8,165 nt of DNA from Flavobacteriaceae bacterium (GTDB taxonomy: Bacteria > Bacteroidota > Bacteroidia > Flavobacteriales > Flavobacteriaceae): contig JAURFJ010000053.1 in NCBI GenBank assembly GCA_030834365.1, forward strand, positions 1 to 8,165, read 5' to 3'. The translations under genes and the position numbers were made by a program. Positions 1 through 7,361 of this stretch are shown here, piece by piece. Under the pieces are notes generated by a model, which searched no databases, was not told the origin of the DNA, and saw only the letters and a program-made list of their open reading frames with translations. Position 1 is the stretch's first letter. Each line of letters opens with the position of its first letter.

Positions 1-566
1 CGTTGACAATTATATCCAAAGAAAAAATCAAATCCCATTTTTGTTGGAATAGACTCAGTGTGTGGAGCGCCTAATCCCCATTTCCCAACCATACCAGTGC
101 GGTAACCCACTTCCTTAAGTTTTTGAGGCAACAACACCGTGGTACTTGGGATTGGTCTTTGACCTTCTAAGGTTGAATCTAAAATAACTGCTCTATAATT
201 CCAGACTTCCCCTCTTTCGTCCCATTCGTCATTACCTCTAATGAAAGAGTGTCCGGCATGTTTACCTGTGAGCAACATATATCGTGCTGGTGCACATACA
301 GGAGCTCCTGAATAGTGTTGCGTAAAACGCATTCCTGAATTTGCTAGGGCATCAAGGTTTGGCGTTTCAATTTTATCCTGACCATATACTCCTAGCTCGC
401 CATATCCTAGGTCATCAGCTAGAATATAAATAACATTAGGCCGATTGCTCATTGATAAAGGAGTAGATGGTTCAACCCTTCCATCATTGCATCCGAAAAG
501 CACTGCTAAATAAAGAATAGAAAGTCCCTTGTAATATACAGACAGCGCTTTACTAATAGAGTGCAT
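1..566 (-). CDS. Arylsulfatase lipoprotein (sulfatase family), N-terminal part, cut by the left window edge
   Basis: Reading the minus strand from the ATG at 566-564 gives 188 complete codons without a stop, running off the left edge. The product is an exported sulfatase that would hydrolyse sulfate esters, probably of sulfated glycans or aryl sulfates. Residues 1-25 form a lipoprotein signal peptide ending in the lipobox LFG-C26, so it should be anchored at the cell envelope. After a short linker comes the sulfatase core: NVIYILADDLGYG at 44-56 supplies the metal-binding Asp pair D51/D52. CAPAR at 91-95 is the CxPxR signature whose Cys is converted to formylglycine in this family, and it is followed by LLTGKHAGHS. 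GKWGLG at 161-166 carries the conserved active-site Lys, and GFDFFFGYNCQ at 178-188 is typical of Bacteroidota arylsulfatases. The start lies inside the end of the upstream gene (14-base overlap). A downstream Met at 39 would lose the signal. The substrate cannot be inferred. Maturation would need a formylglycine-generating enzyme that is not in this window. Confidence 0.93.
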   Translation of the reverse strand, partial: MHSISKALSVYYKGLSILYLAVLFGCNDGRVEPSTPLSMSNRPNVIYILADDLGYGELGVYGQDKIETPNLDALANSGMRFTQHYSGAPVCAPARYMLLTGKHAGHSFIRGNDEWDERGEVWNYRAVILDSTLEGQRPIPSTTVLLPQKLKEVGYRTGMVGKWGLGAPHTESIPTKMGFDFFFGYNCQ

Positions 567-1443
567 AATTGAATCCAAAATTTAATATGTGCTTGAATTG
601 CACCGCGTTTCCGAGACTACCGTCGTCTTTGGTAATTAGAATGTCTTTATCATAGATCAACTGCGTTCCTAAACTGGCATTGAAGTACTTGTTGACCTTC
701 ATCACAATCAAGTTTTCCCAGTTGGTATCTATAGTCCCAAATGTGCCGTAATTCGTAAATAGGTTTAGACTACTCTTCAAATTCATGTTTTCCATGAGAT
801 CGAGATCGACTGCCACTAAAAGGTTCACCCCAAGCTCTGAACGCGTATTTTTACCCTTTTCTACACCAAAGGCACCGGCCTCAGATAGTTCGCGGTCTGT
901 CACTAACGTAAATTTTCCCGAGGTAGGAGCAAAAGAGACACTCATGTAATCTCCTGGCTCGTAATCAAAACCTAGATTAAGCGAAAGGTATCCGGGCGAT
1001 AGGAGGCCTGATATCTTGTTCTTCAAAAATTCATCTGGATTCTCAGGATCAGTCTTGTAGACCAAACCGTTCAACAATTGCGTTCTAAAGACGGCAATAG
1101 CCGCCGTTCTGAATTTCTCACTGAACTTCTTGGTGTACTTCGATTGCAGGATAATATTATCATCTGTTTTTCTGAAGTTCTTATCGCCTACACGGGCTCC
1201 CCCAAGTGCAAAATCGAACTGACTAGTCCAGGTACCAAAATTCTCCTTTCGAACGATTTTGGCATTAAAGACAGTACCTAGCGCTACCGAGCTTTCACCT
1301 CCGGCCGTCCAATTGGAAAGACCCACATTCGCAAAATTCACTCCCCAGCTTGCAGTTTTATTCACTTGAAGGGTATCAAGTGTTTGAGCTTGAATAGGGG
1401 CGAATAAAAAAGCGCAAAGGGCACTTAAAAGCACGTATTTCAT
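553..1443 (-). CDS. DUF3078 family protein, predicted outer-membrane beta-barrel
   Basis: This 296-residue exported protein matches from memory the DUF3078 family, which is almost confined to Bacteroidota and has no assigned biochemical function. Residues 1-19 form a signal peptide with a signal peptidase I site at IQA|Q20. The mature chain opens with the family hallmark LSNWTAGGE (42-50). Other recognisable family blocks are FRKTDDNI (90-97), SPGYLSLNLGFDYEP (149-163), SEAGAFGV (187-194), ENMNLKSSLNLFTNY (218-232) and NWENLIVMKVNKY (241-253). Alternating polar and hydrophobic strands throughout, and an aromatic C-terminus (FNYALY), fit an outer-membrane beta-barrel. That is inference from composition rather than a demonstrated role. 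The length is about normal for the family. The gene starts 71 bases after the SoxB-like gene, and its last 14 bases contain the start of the sulfatase, so it is probably co-transcribed with both. A small ligand or polymer channel is possible but not shown. Confidence 0.85.
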   Translation of the reverse strand: MKYVLLSALCAFLFAPIQAQTLDTLQVNKTASWGVNFANVGLSNWTAGGESSVALGTVFNAKIVRKENFGTWTSQFDFALGGARVGDKNFRKTDDNIILQSKYTKKFSEKFRTAAIAVFRTQLLNGLVYKTDPENPDEFLKNKISGLLSPGYLSLNLGFDYEPGDYMSVSFAPTSGKFTLVTDRELSEAGAFGVEKGKNTRSELGVNLLVAVDLDLMENMNLKSSLNLFTNYGTFGTIDTNWENLIVMKVNKYFNASLGTQLIYDKDILITKDDGSLGNAVQFKHILNFGFNYALY

Positions 1444-1514
1444 GGTCCTGAAATTTCATTTCCTGTCGTCACTGAAAGAAATTCTAATGGCCAAAGAAAC
1501 AAATGAATTATGCG

Positions 1515-3200
1515 TTATACAAACTTGTAATCTACACCCGAAACCTGAGATAATAAGGTTAACGGAGCATCTAAAACTTTAGAGTCGTGACGAAGCACGG
1601 GGTCTACAGGGGAAAATTCTTTCAGATAGTCTTTCACTACGCCGTGCAATGTATACGCCGTGTTCTTAGTTTCTTTGACACCCGTCATGCGGCACAATAC
1701 ATCATCTGGATCTCCTTCACGTTCGCAAGCACAGATCGTGTACTCGCGGTCTGGGTCTAAGGGTTGGTCAGCTATAACTACCTTCTGCACCCGTTCACCA
1801 AATTTTGCAAAAGCTTTGAATTCTACTTTCATCCCTTTGAATCGAACTACCCATCCACCGAAGCGTTTCGAAGCATCTTTAGCAAATACATTTTGTAGTT
1901 CCTTTTCGAGCCATGCTAAGAGCTGCTTTCCGCTAACCTTTCCAGTTCGAACAGTAGACTCAACGGGTAGCATATCGTACAAATAGCCCTCAGTAATTGG
2001 CACCAATCCGGTTTCATCAGGTACACGCGGAGGACAGAAACGGAAGCCATTTGACAACACCACATCGACATTAATCTTCCACTTAAGTGCATCCACGATC
2101 ATGGTATCTATTGTATTTTCAACGACGAAGTAGCGATACAGAGGTTGTTTAGAATAGCCTATTACCGTTTCAATGGCCTCTTTGTGAGGTGCTTCTAATG
2201 CTTCAACAAGTTGCACCATCTCTGGATCGGCCTCAAAGCGATTTGGATCAACCTCCACTAGTTCATAATGATGCTCACCCATCTTTCCGTCCTTAACCTC
2301 AATCTCTAGTTTTCCAACGAACGAACCAAAGGCTCCGGGCTCCACAATTTTGGTGTATTTGGCCTGAATAGGCTTTCTCACTCGTTCATGGGTATCAGCA
2401 CCAAAGATGTAGTCGACTCCTTCACAGTCAGGGTGATTTCCTAAAGCAATCTGCTGAGAAAGACCCATGTGCGACAAGATGATCACTAAGTCACACTTTT
2501 CTTGATTGCGCAACACATCAACATAATGCTTTAAATTTTCCTTGGCCTCCGTATAAACGATGCCTTTTGAATAAAGGGGCGATTGACGCTTTGGAACAAG
2601 GTGATCGGTGTACCCTAGAAATCCTATTTTGACACCCAGTTTATTGTAAATCTGGTAAGGCTGAAAGATCAGCTCTCCTCTTTTTCCATCGCCCAAATCG
2701 TGATACATATTGGTACACACCTTAGGCGCATTAAGCCCTCCCAAAAGGTGCTGCATGCGGTCTTTATAATAGACAACCTCCCAGTTTCCGGGATGATACA
2801 GGTCGTAATTCATCGCATTCAAAATGGGTATAAAGGCGTCTCCTTCTGTTCGAACCGAAAGCATAGATCCCTGAAACATATCGCCTGTATCCATCACAAT
2901 GGTGTTCTCTGGGTTTTCAGCTTTTAGCTGCTTCAATGCTGTAGATAAATGAGCGTATCCTCCTGTTTTTCTGAAAACGATCTCTTCATTTTCCCAAAAC
3001 AGCTCATCATGCTGATGCAACTGACAATGCACATCAGTAGTTTGTAAAAAGGTAATCTTACCGTTTTTTGAACCCGTAGCTTGAGCCTTCTTGCTATTCG
3101 CTGAATCTTCAGATGCGCAAGAAGCCAAAGCAGTTACAGGTAATGCACTAACGAGTCCACCCGCTATTGATTTTTTTAGAAACGTTCTTCTGCTGCTCAT
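1515..3200 (-). CDS. Tat-exported SoxB-like metallophosphoesterase / 5'-nucleotidase superfamily lipoprotein with an altered active site
   Basis: A 561-residue calcineurin-like metallohydrolase followed by a 5'-nucleotidase C-terminal domain. SRRTFLKK (3-10) is a twin-arginine signal and LAS-C28 a lipobox, so it is probably exported folded and lipid-anchored. Dimetal-site residues present are D56 and H58 (TTDVH), D107 (DTGD), N139 (GNWE) and H244 (LSHMG). The last motif reads GADTH (267-271), with D269 where GHxH proteins have a metal-binding His. W140 stands where nucleotidases have the catalytic His of GNHE. SoxB thiosulfohydrolases also carry Trp there (GHWE, from memory). The C-terminal domain (about 350-545) has SNGFRF (383-388) and a GGW segment (448-450) that resemble SoxB more than UshA. 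SoxB releases sulfate from SoxYZ-bound intermediates, whereas 5'-nucleotidases dephosphorylate nucleotides. No sox genes are visible, so the substrate is open. The gene begins 23 bases after the small membrane protein gene and is likely in the same operon as the DUF3078 and sulfatase genes. Confidence 0.85.
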   Translation of the reverse strand: MSSRRTFLKKSIAGGLVSALPVTALASCASEDSANSKKAQATGSKNGKITFLQTTDVHCQLHQHDELFWENEEIVFRKTGGYAHLSTALKQLKAENPENTIVMDTGDMFQGSMLSVRTEGDAFIPILNAMNYDLYHPGNWEVVYYKDRMQHLLGGLNAPKVCTNMYHDLGDGKRGELIFQPYQIYNKLGVKIGFLGYTDHLVPKRQSPLYSKGIVYTEAKENLKHYVDVLRNQEKCDLVIILSHMGLSQQIALGNHPDCEGVDYIFGADTHERVRKPIQAKYTKIVEPGAFGSFVGKLEIEVKDGKMGEHHYELVEVDPNRFEADPEMVQLVEALEAPHKEAIETVIGYSKQPLYRYFVVENTIDTMIVDALKWKINVDVVLSNGFRFCPPRVPDETGLVPITEGYLYDMLPVESTVRTGKVSGKQLLAWLEKELQNVFAKDASKRFGGWVVRFKGMKVEFKAFAKFGERVQKVVIADQPLDPDREYTICACEREGDPDDVLCRMTGVKETKNTAYTLHGVVKDYLKEFSPVDPVLRHDSKVLDAPLTLLSQVSGVDYKFV

Positions 3201-3223
3201 AGTCAGTAAAATTTAAAAGATAC

Positions 3224-3706
3224 TTAAATATCGTCAGCGTTTGCCCATTTAATCAACCGATCGATCTCACGAATGGCGTCTCGACGCTTTTCTTTGGCAG
3301 CCTGAATCTCTTCTTCTGTGCTACTAGCATCGTTTATTTTGGCGGTAAAGTAATTCACAAGTGTATTTAATCCGCTTAAACGAGCCGTGTTCTTCATCTG
3401 GGCTACTTGTGCTTCAATGGCCTTTTCAGTTTTTTCTTGAATTTTTCGTGACTTTAGAAGTTCTTGTCGATTCAGCATCAGCTCTTCTTGCTGCGCCATT
3501 ATCTGGCGCTTGTTATCGAGTAAAGAATAGAGCAAGCCCGCGAAAGCTAATCCAGAAAACAAGGCATTAACGGCGCCAAAAAGATCCCCGAATGTTCCTC
3601 GTACACCCCAATCGTCAATAAAGTATAGGATGGCAAGGGCCGATAAAAACCATACTGCTATTGTAAGGCCAACTAGAGCCGAAAATGAATTTAAAATGCG
3701 CTTCAT
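3224..3706 (-). CDS. Small inner-membrane protein with two transmembrane helices and a coiled-coil tail, function unknown
   Basis: A 160-residue protein that I cannot assign a function. Two hydrophobic helices are visible at about 10-30 and 43-63, joined by a short loop containing WGVRGTFGDLFGAVNALFSGLAF (33-55). This stretch recurs in many uncharacterised bacterial membrane proteins that continue into a long coiled coil. Here the tail is charged and heptad-like at about 64-105 (rich in Gln, Glu, Lys and Leu) and again at 128-152, and most likely cytoplasmic. The protein ends soon after, so it is a short version. It is the first gene of the leftward group: its start is 81 bases from the start of the divergent secreted-protein gene, and the next gene follows after 23 bases. 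The ATG at 3706 gives a natural start with a basic residue pair before the first helix. A membrane scaffold or signalling role is conceivable, but nothing in the sequence proves it. Confidence 0.72.
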   Translation of the reverse strand: MKRILNSFSALVGLTIAVWFLSALAILYFIDDWGVRGTFGDLFGAVNALFSGLAFAGLLYSLLDNKRQIMAQQEELMLNRQELLKSRKIQEKTEKAIEAQVAQMKNTARLSGLNTLVNYFTAKINDASSTEEEIQAAKEKRRDAIREIDRLIKWANADDI

Positions 3707-3787
3707 CCTTGAATTAGTTAGGTCTATCTCGTTTAAAGTTCTTTAAAGCTAACTATTTTGTACATTCTTGAGACCAAATTAAAACCT
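3707..3787. promoter_or_regulatory. Divergent intergenic region expected to hold both promoters
   Basis: These 81 bases separate the starts of two oppositely oriented gene groups, so both promoters should lie here or extend slightly into the genes. The region is AT-rich. Compared with the Bacteroidota promoter consensus (TTTG near -33, TAnnTTTG near -7), the best minus-strand candidate is TTTG at 3778-3775 with TAGCTTTA at 3751-3744. It matches except for the last base, but the 23-base spacing is longer than usual. On the plus strand TATTTTG at 3754-3760 resembles a -7 element that is one base short, and no good -33 element was found. These matches are weak and only suggestive. Confidence 0.35.
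3732..3748. repeat. Two TTTAAAG direct repeats with a 10-base period in the divergent promoter region
   Basis: TTTAAAG occurs at 3732-3738 and again at 3742-3748, separated by TTC, so the copies are exactly 10 bases apart, about one helical turn. TTTAAA is itself palindromic, so the arrangement reads similarly on both strands. It overlaps the candidate minus-strand -7 element and could be an operator shared by the two divergent groups. It could equally be chance in AT-rich DNA. Confidence 0.3.
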
Positions 3788-4495
3788 ATGAGGATATTCA
3801 TTTCTGCCTTAATCATTTTTGCGACCTTAAGCCTTTCTGCACAACCTCCATTAGGTGCATGGCAGGCGAACACACAAGATGCTAACTACGGCGAGCTAAC
3901 CGTTATCAGTATCGTATCATCTGGTTATCAAGCAATCACTTGGTTTAAAGCGGCTGATGGTGATTTTATTCGAACCCTAGGAGGAGCCTGGAATCTTAAC
4001 GGCACTCATTGGAGTTTAAGCCTAGAATTCGACTCTGAACAACCTGAACAAGTAGGCGAGACGCTTCATTTTGAGCTGGTTGAAAGCGCAAACGGATATA
4101 CTGTTTCTGGAATGAACCTTGAGTTCAGGAAGATCGACTCGAATGCTCCTGGGGTACTCGCTGGGGCATGGCTTATGTCAGCGCGCAAACGCGGAGATTT
4201 ACTTGAGCCTCGATCAACCGATCAACCGAGAAAGACGATGAAAATATTATCTGGCACGCGGTTTCAATGGATTGCTTACAACACAGAAACAGGGCAATTT
4301 ATGGGTACGGGCGGAGGACGTTACACCACTGAAAACGGAACCTATACCGAACATATCGAATTCTTTTCTAGAGATAAAAGCAGAGTTGGAGCAGCCTTAG
4401 CATTCAACTACGAACTCAAAGACGAAGATTGGCACCATTCAGGGCTCAGCAGTCGTGGTGAACCCATCTATGAAGTCTGGAGTCTGAGAAAGTAA
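3788..4495 (+). CDS. Secreted protein of two lipocalin-like repeats (DUF4488-like), function unknown
   Basis: From the ATG at 3788 the product is 235 residues with a Sec signal peptide (MRIFISALIIFATLSLSA, cleavage before or near Q19). An in-frame TTG at 3758 would add ten residues in front of the signal peptide, so the ATG is preferred. The mature protein contains two similar domains, about 22-115 and 124-235. Each opens with GAW, has a glycine-rich turn (LGGAWNLNG at 64-72; GGGRYTTENG at 175-184), then an EF strand (LEF at 79-81; IEFF at 190-193), a VG-containing strand (PEQVGETLHFEL; KSRVGAALAFNYEL) and a late SG turn. The second copy matches the pattern of DUF4488 or lipocalin-like secreted proteins of Bacteroidota as I remember them, ending GEPIYEVWSLRK. 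A small beta-barrel binding a hydrophobic ligand is the likely fold, but no ligand is evident. The gene lies 74 bases upstream of the M14 peptidase gene and could be co-transcribed with it. Confidence 0.8.
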   Translation: MRIFISALIIFATLSLSAQPPLGAWQANTQDANYGELTVISIVSSGYQAITWFKAADGDFIRTLGGAWNLNGTHWSLSLEFDSEQPEQVGETLHFELVESANGYTVSGMNLEFRKIDSNAPGVLAGAWLMSARKRGDLLEPRSTDQPRKTMKILSGTRFQWIAYNTETGQFMGTGGGRYTTENGTYTEHIEFFSRDKSRVGAALAFNYELKDEDWHHSGLSSRGEPIYEVWSLRK

Positions 4496-4530
4496 CTACC
4501 CCTTTAGTGTTAAACCCATCCAACTTGTGG

Positions 4531-4544
4531 GATAACTCGTTATC
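4531..4544. repeat. Perfect 6-base dyad GATAAC-TC-GTTATC upstream of the M14 peptidase gene
   Basis: The inverted repeat has six paired bases around a two-base centre and ends 25 bases before the ATG at 4570. The centre is too short for a stable terminator hairpin and no T-run follows directly, so a dimeric repressor or activator site is the more natural reading. A TTG at 4525-4527 and a poor TAnnTTTG-like TAACTCTT at 4546-4553 would flank it as a possible -33/-7 pair with 18 bases between them. This is weak evidence for a separate promoter for the peptidase pair. Confidence 0.25.
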
Positions 4545-4569
4545 TTAACTCTTCTTATTTATTCACCTT

Positions 4570-7344
4570 ATGAACAAAAAATCGATTCTACTGCATACTT
4601 TTTGCCTTGTAGTTTTAGGCAACATACTACCGCTTAAGGCGCAAGAGCGCGACCTTACCTACGAAGAGCAGATCAAAGCATTCACAACAGATGAGCGGTT
4701 TTATCCGGCTTCTATAGAACAAATCATCGATCACCCAACTATTCCCTCTCCGCTCAAGCATTTCGGAACTATCATAGGTGCCCCAGGAGTGATGCACAAT
4801 ACCTCAGAAATTTACGGCTATTATCAAGCTTTGGCGGCGGCCTCTGATCGACTTATGATTCAGCAAATGGGCACCAGCGAAGAGGGCCGCGCTATTCACC
4901 TAGTGATGATCTCTAATGAAACTACCCTAGCCAATGCAGATAGCTACAAAGCAATGCTCGCCGAGCTGGCTGATCCCAGAAAAATACCTAGTGATCGCGC
5001 AGAAGAACTGATCAAAAATGGAAAAAGTGTGTATTACCTCAACGGAGGAATGCATTCTACTGAAATGGGGTCTCCTGAGATGCTCATGGAACTGGCATAT
5101 CGGCTTTTAACCGATGATTCAGAGGCCATCAAACACATTCGCGAAAATGTGATCGTGCTGATAAATCCGGTTTCAGAACCCGACGGACGCGACAAACAGG
5201 TCGATTGGTACCACAGATACACCAAGTTCCGCAGCGAGTGGGATGATGGATTTCCGCGCTCTACTCCGTATTGGGGAAAATACGTGTTTCACGACAACAA
5301 TCGTGACGGACTGCAAATCACCCAGGCCATCACCAAAAACATATTTAAGATTTATTACCACTGGCATCCGAACGTGATGCTCGATCTGCATGAATCTGTT
5401 CCGCTTTTGTATATCTCTACGGGTACAGGACCTTACAATGAAAATGTAGACCCGATTACCGTAGGCGAATGGCAGACGATAGCGAACTATGAAATGACCA
5501 GCTTGGCCGCTCAAGGACTCCCCGGAGTATTTCACTGGGCATTTTACGACGGGTGGTGGCCCGGATACGGCGTATGGGTAGCCAATACACACAATTCGGT
5601 TGGGCGCTTCTACGAAACTTTCGGCAACGCAGGAGCCAACACCTACCTGCGCGACCTGACCAAGAGTAAATACGCTGGGGACAATGTGACCTCAAGAGAG
5701 TGGTATCGCCCTGATCCTGCCTCTGGAATGGTCAATTGGTCTGCCCGAAACAACACGAACTACATGCAAGCAGGCGTATTGGCCTCGCTTACCTACGCCG
5801 CTGATAACCGCGAAGGGCTATTAAAAAATTTCTACCAAAAAGGAGTCAACAACACTCGGTTTGCCGAAAAAAACAAGATCAAACAGTTCACCATTCCTGC
5901 GGCTCAGCGTGACCCCTCAATGGCGGCCTATTTAGTTAATCAATTACGCGCTCAAGGCATTGAGGTGCATCAGGTGGTAGAAGGTGAGGCAGTCGGATCT
6001 TACCTCATCAAACTGGATCAGCCCTATAGCAAGTTAGCCTATGATCTGCTTACCGAGCAGAACTATCCTAAAGAAGCAAAGTTTCCGCCTTACGATGCCA
6101 TCGCCTGGACCCTTAGTATGCTCTACGGGGTAGATGTTGAAAAAAATGAAGCGTTTACTCATAGCCCTGCTGAACTAGAACTCATTACCGAAGAGGTACG
6201 CTACGAAGCCAAGGCGACAGGTGAGGCCACTAATTATGTGCTAGATTACAACGCTCAATCGAAGACACTATCGGCACTTTATGCCTTAAAACAATACAGC
6301 AAAAACGCAAAGGCCTATACCTCAGACCTTTCTTTTATTGTAGCCAATGACACCTTATCCGAAGGATCCATCGTGTTTAGCGGTTTGACGGCCTCACAAG
6401 CCCAAAAGTTAGCGACTGATTTTGAATTAGACCTCAAGGCAACACAGACAGTGCCTAGTGATTTAAGAGCCATTAGCCTTCCGAAGGTCGCAGTATTTCA
6501 CAGCTGGACAGACACTCAAGCCGAAGGCTGGGTGCGCTTCACCTTAGAGCAGCGTCAAATACCGTACACGAGTATTGACAAAGACGATTTAAAAAGCGGA
6601 AAGTTGCGCTCAAAATTTGATGTCATCGTCATTCCTCATCAACGGGGAGATGCCACCTCTTTCATTCACGGTGTAAGTAACTCTTTCGGACCGATGCCAT
6701 TCACCAAAACCGCCACGTTTCAGGCACATGGAACACCCGACTCAAGTGAAGACATTACGGGCGGACCAGGATTTGATGGTATTCACCAACTCAGTGCTTT
6801 TGTCGAAGCCGGGGGCATACTCATCCCGCTAGACAATAGTTCTACCATAGTCGCAGAGCTCGGCATTGGTAAACAACTCAGTCGTCAAAACACCTCAAAA
6901 TTATTTCACCCCGGGTCTATTGTAACTGCCAAGGCTAGACAATCAAAGAGCCCTTTATTGTACGGGTATCCTGAAAAATTCCACTTATATAAAGGAAACA
7001 CTCCGCTTTTAAAAACCGCCCTGAGAGATCGCCATTACATGGTGCTTCAGTACGGGGACGATCCTCAAAGCGATGAAGCCCCTTATGAAGGAGCAATCAT
7101 GGGTCTGCCCGAAGACCAGCAACCTAAAGCCACTGAGAAATCTAAAGACAAAGCCCGAAAATACGTGCGCTCTGGCATGGTTCGAAACGAAAATGAAATT
7201 GTAGGACACGGTGCCCTATTCAACGTACCACACGGAAAAGGACGCGTGATATCTTTCACCTTCAATCCATTGAATCGTTTTCTGAACCACCACGATAGCG
7301 GACTATTTTGGAACGCTCTTATCCACTGGAATCACTTGAATTAA
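4570..7344 (+). CDS. Large secreted M14 zinc carboxypeptidase-like metallopeptidase with C-terminal amidotransferase-like domain
   Basis: A 924-residue exported peptidase of the M14 (carboxypeptidase A) family. A Sec signal peptide runs to LKA24|Q25. The catalytic domain (about 75-370) has all the expected elements: zinc ligands H162 and E165 (MHSTEMGS) and H274 (LDLHES), NPVSEPDGRD at 199-208, DNNRDG at 242-247 matching the substrate-carboxylate Asn-Arg pair, and E349 in GRFYET as the likely catalytic Glu. The middle part is family-specific. Residues about 638-920 resemble a class I glutamine-amidotransferase-like fold (AVFHSWTD, FDVIVIPHQ, FVEAGGILIPLD, HGKGRVISFTFNP) but lack a nucleophilic Cys, so this domain is probably structural or binding. 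The mature chain contains no cysteine at all; the only one is C12 in the signal peptide. It probably trims peptides in the periplasm or outside the cell. Its specificity is unknown. A second M14 gene follows after 17 bases, indicating an operon. Confidence 0.93.
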   Translation: MNKKSILLHTFCLVVLGNILPLKAQERDLTYEEQIKAFTTDERFYPASIEQIIDHPTIPSPLKHFGTIIGAPGVMHNTSEIYGYYQALAAASDRLMIQQMGTSEEGRAIHLVMISNETTLANADSYKAMLAELADPRKIPSDRAEELIKNGKSVYYLNGGMHSTEMGSPEMLMELAYRLLTDDSEAIKHIRENVIVLINPVSEPDGRDKQVDWYHRYTKFRSEWDDGFPRSTPYWGKYVFHDNNRDGLQITQAITKNIFKIYYHWHPNVMLDLHESVPLLYISTGTGPYNENVDPITVGEWQTIANYEMTSLAAQGLPGVFHWAFYDGWWPGYGVWVANTHNSVGRFYETFGNAGANTYLRDLTKSKYAGDNVTSREWYRPDPASGMVNWSARNNTNYMQAGVLASLTYAADNREGLLKNFYQKGVNNTRFAEKNKIKQFTIPAAQRDPSMAAYLVNQLRAQGIEVHQVVEGEAVGSYLIKLDQPYSKLAYDLLTEQNYPKEAKFPPYDAIAWTLSMLYGVDVEKNEAFTHSPAELELITEEVRYEAKATGEATNYVLDYNAQSKTLSALYALKQYSKNAKAYTSDLSFIVANDTLSEGSIVFSGLTASQAQKLATDFELDLKATQTVPSDLRAISLPKVAVFHSWTDTQAEGWVRFTLEQRQIPYTSIDKDDLKSGKLRSKFDVIVIPHQRGDATSFIHGVSNSFGPMPFTKTATFQAHGTPDSSEDITGGPGFDGIHQLSAFVEAGGILIPLDNSSTIVAELGIGKQLSRQNTSKLFHPGSIVTAKARQSKSPLLYGYPEKFHLYKGNTPLLKTALRDRHYMVLQYGDDPQSDEAPYEGAIMGLPEDQQPKATEKSKDKARKYVRSGMVRNENEIVGHGALFNVPHGKGRVISFTFNPLNRFLNHHDSGLFWNALIHWNHLN

Positions 7345-7361
7345 CCACTAAACGCGTAAAA

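Noticed and set aside
1660..1986. Plus-strand open frame of 108 codons
   Set aside because: It lies wholly antisense to the SoxB-like gene, and its composition mirrors the conserved C-terminal domain on the other strand. It has no signal, domain or plausible start context of its own.
1515..3200. Calling the gene soxB as part of a thiosulfate-oxidising Sox system
   Set aside because: No soxYZ, soxA, soxX or soxCD genes are visible, and the metal-site residues differ from SoxB (Asn retained, His to Asp in the last motif). Only the wider superfamily call is supported.
3758..3787. Upstream TTG start for the secreted protein
   Set aside because: It would place ten extra residues, including charged ones, ahead of a complete signal peptide that begins at the ATG at 3788. 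It also overlaps the presumed promoter region.
4515..4531. Possible terminator hairpin CCCA...TGGG after the secreted-protein gene
   Set aside because: The stem has only four pairs around a nine-base loop and no T-run follows, so it is too weak to call a terminator.
5173..5695. Minus-strand open frames of 139 and 79 codons
   Set aside because: Both are antisense to the conserved M14 catalytic domain and overlap each other. Their translations show no recognisable domain or normal protein composition.
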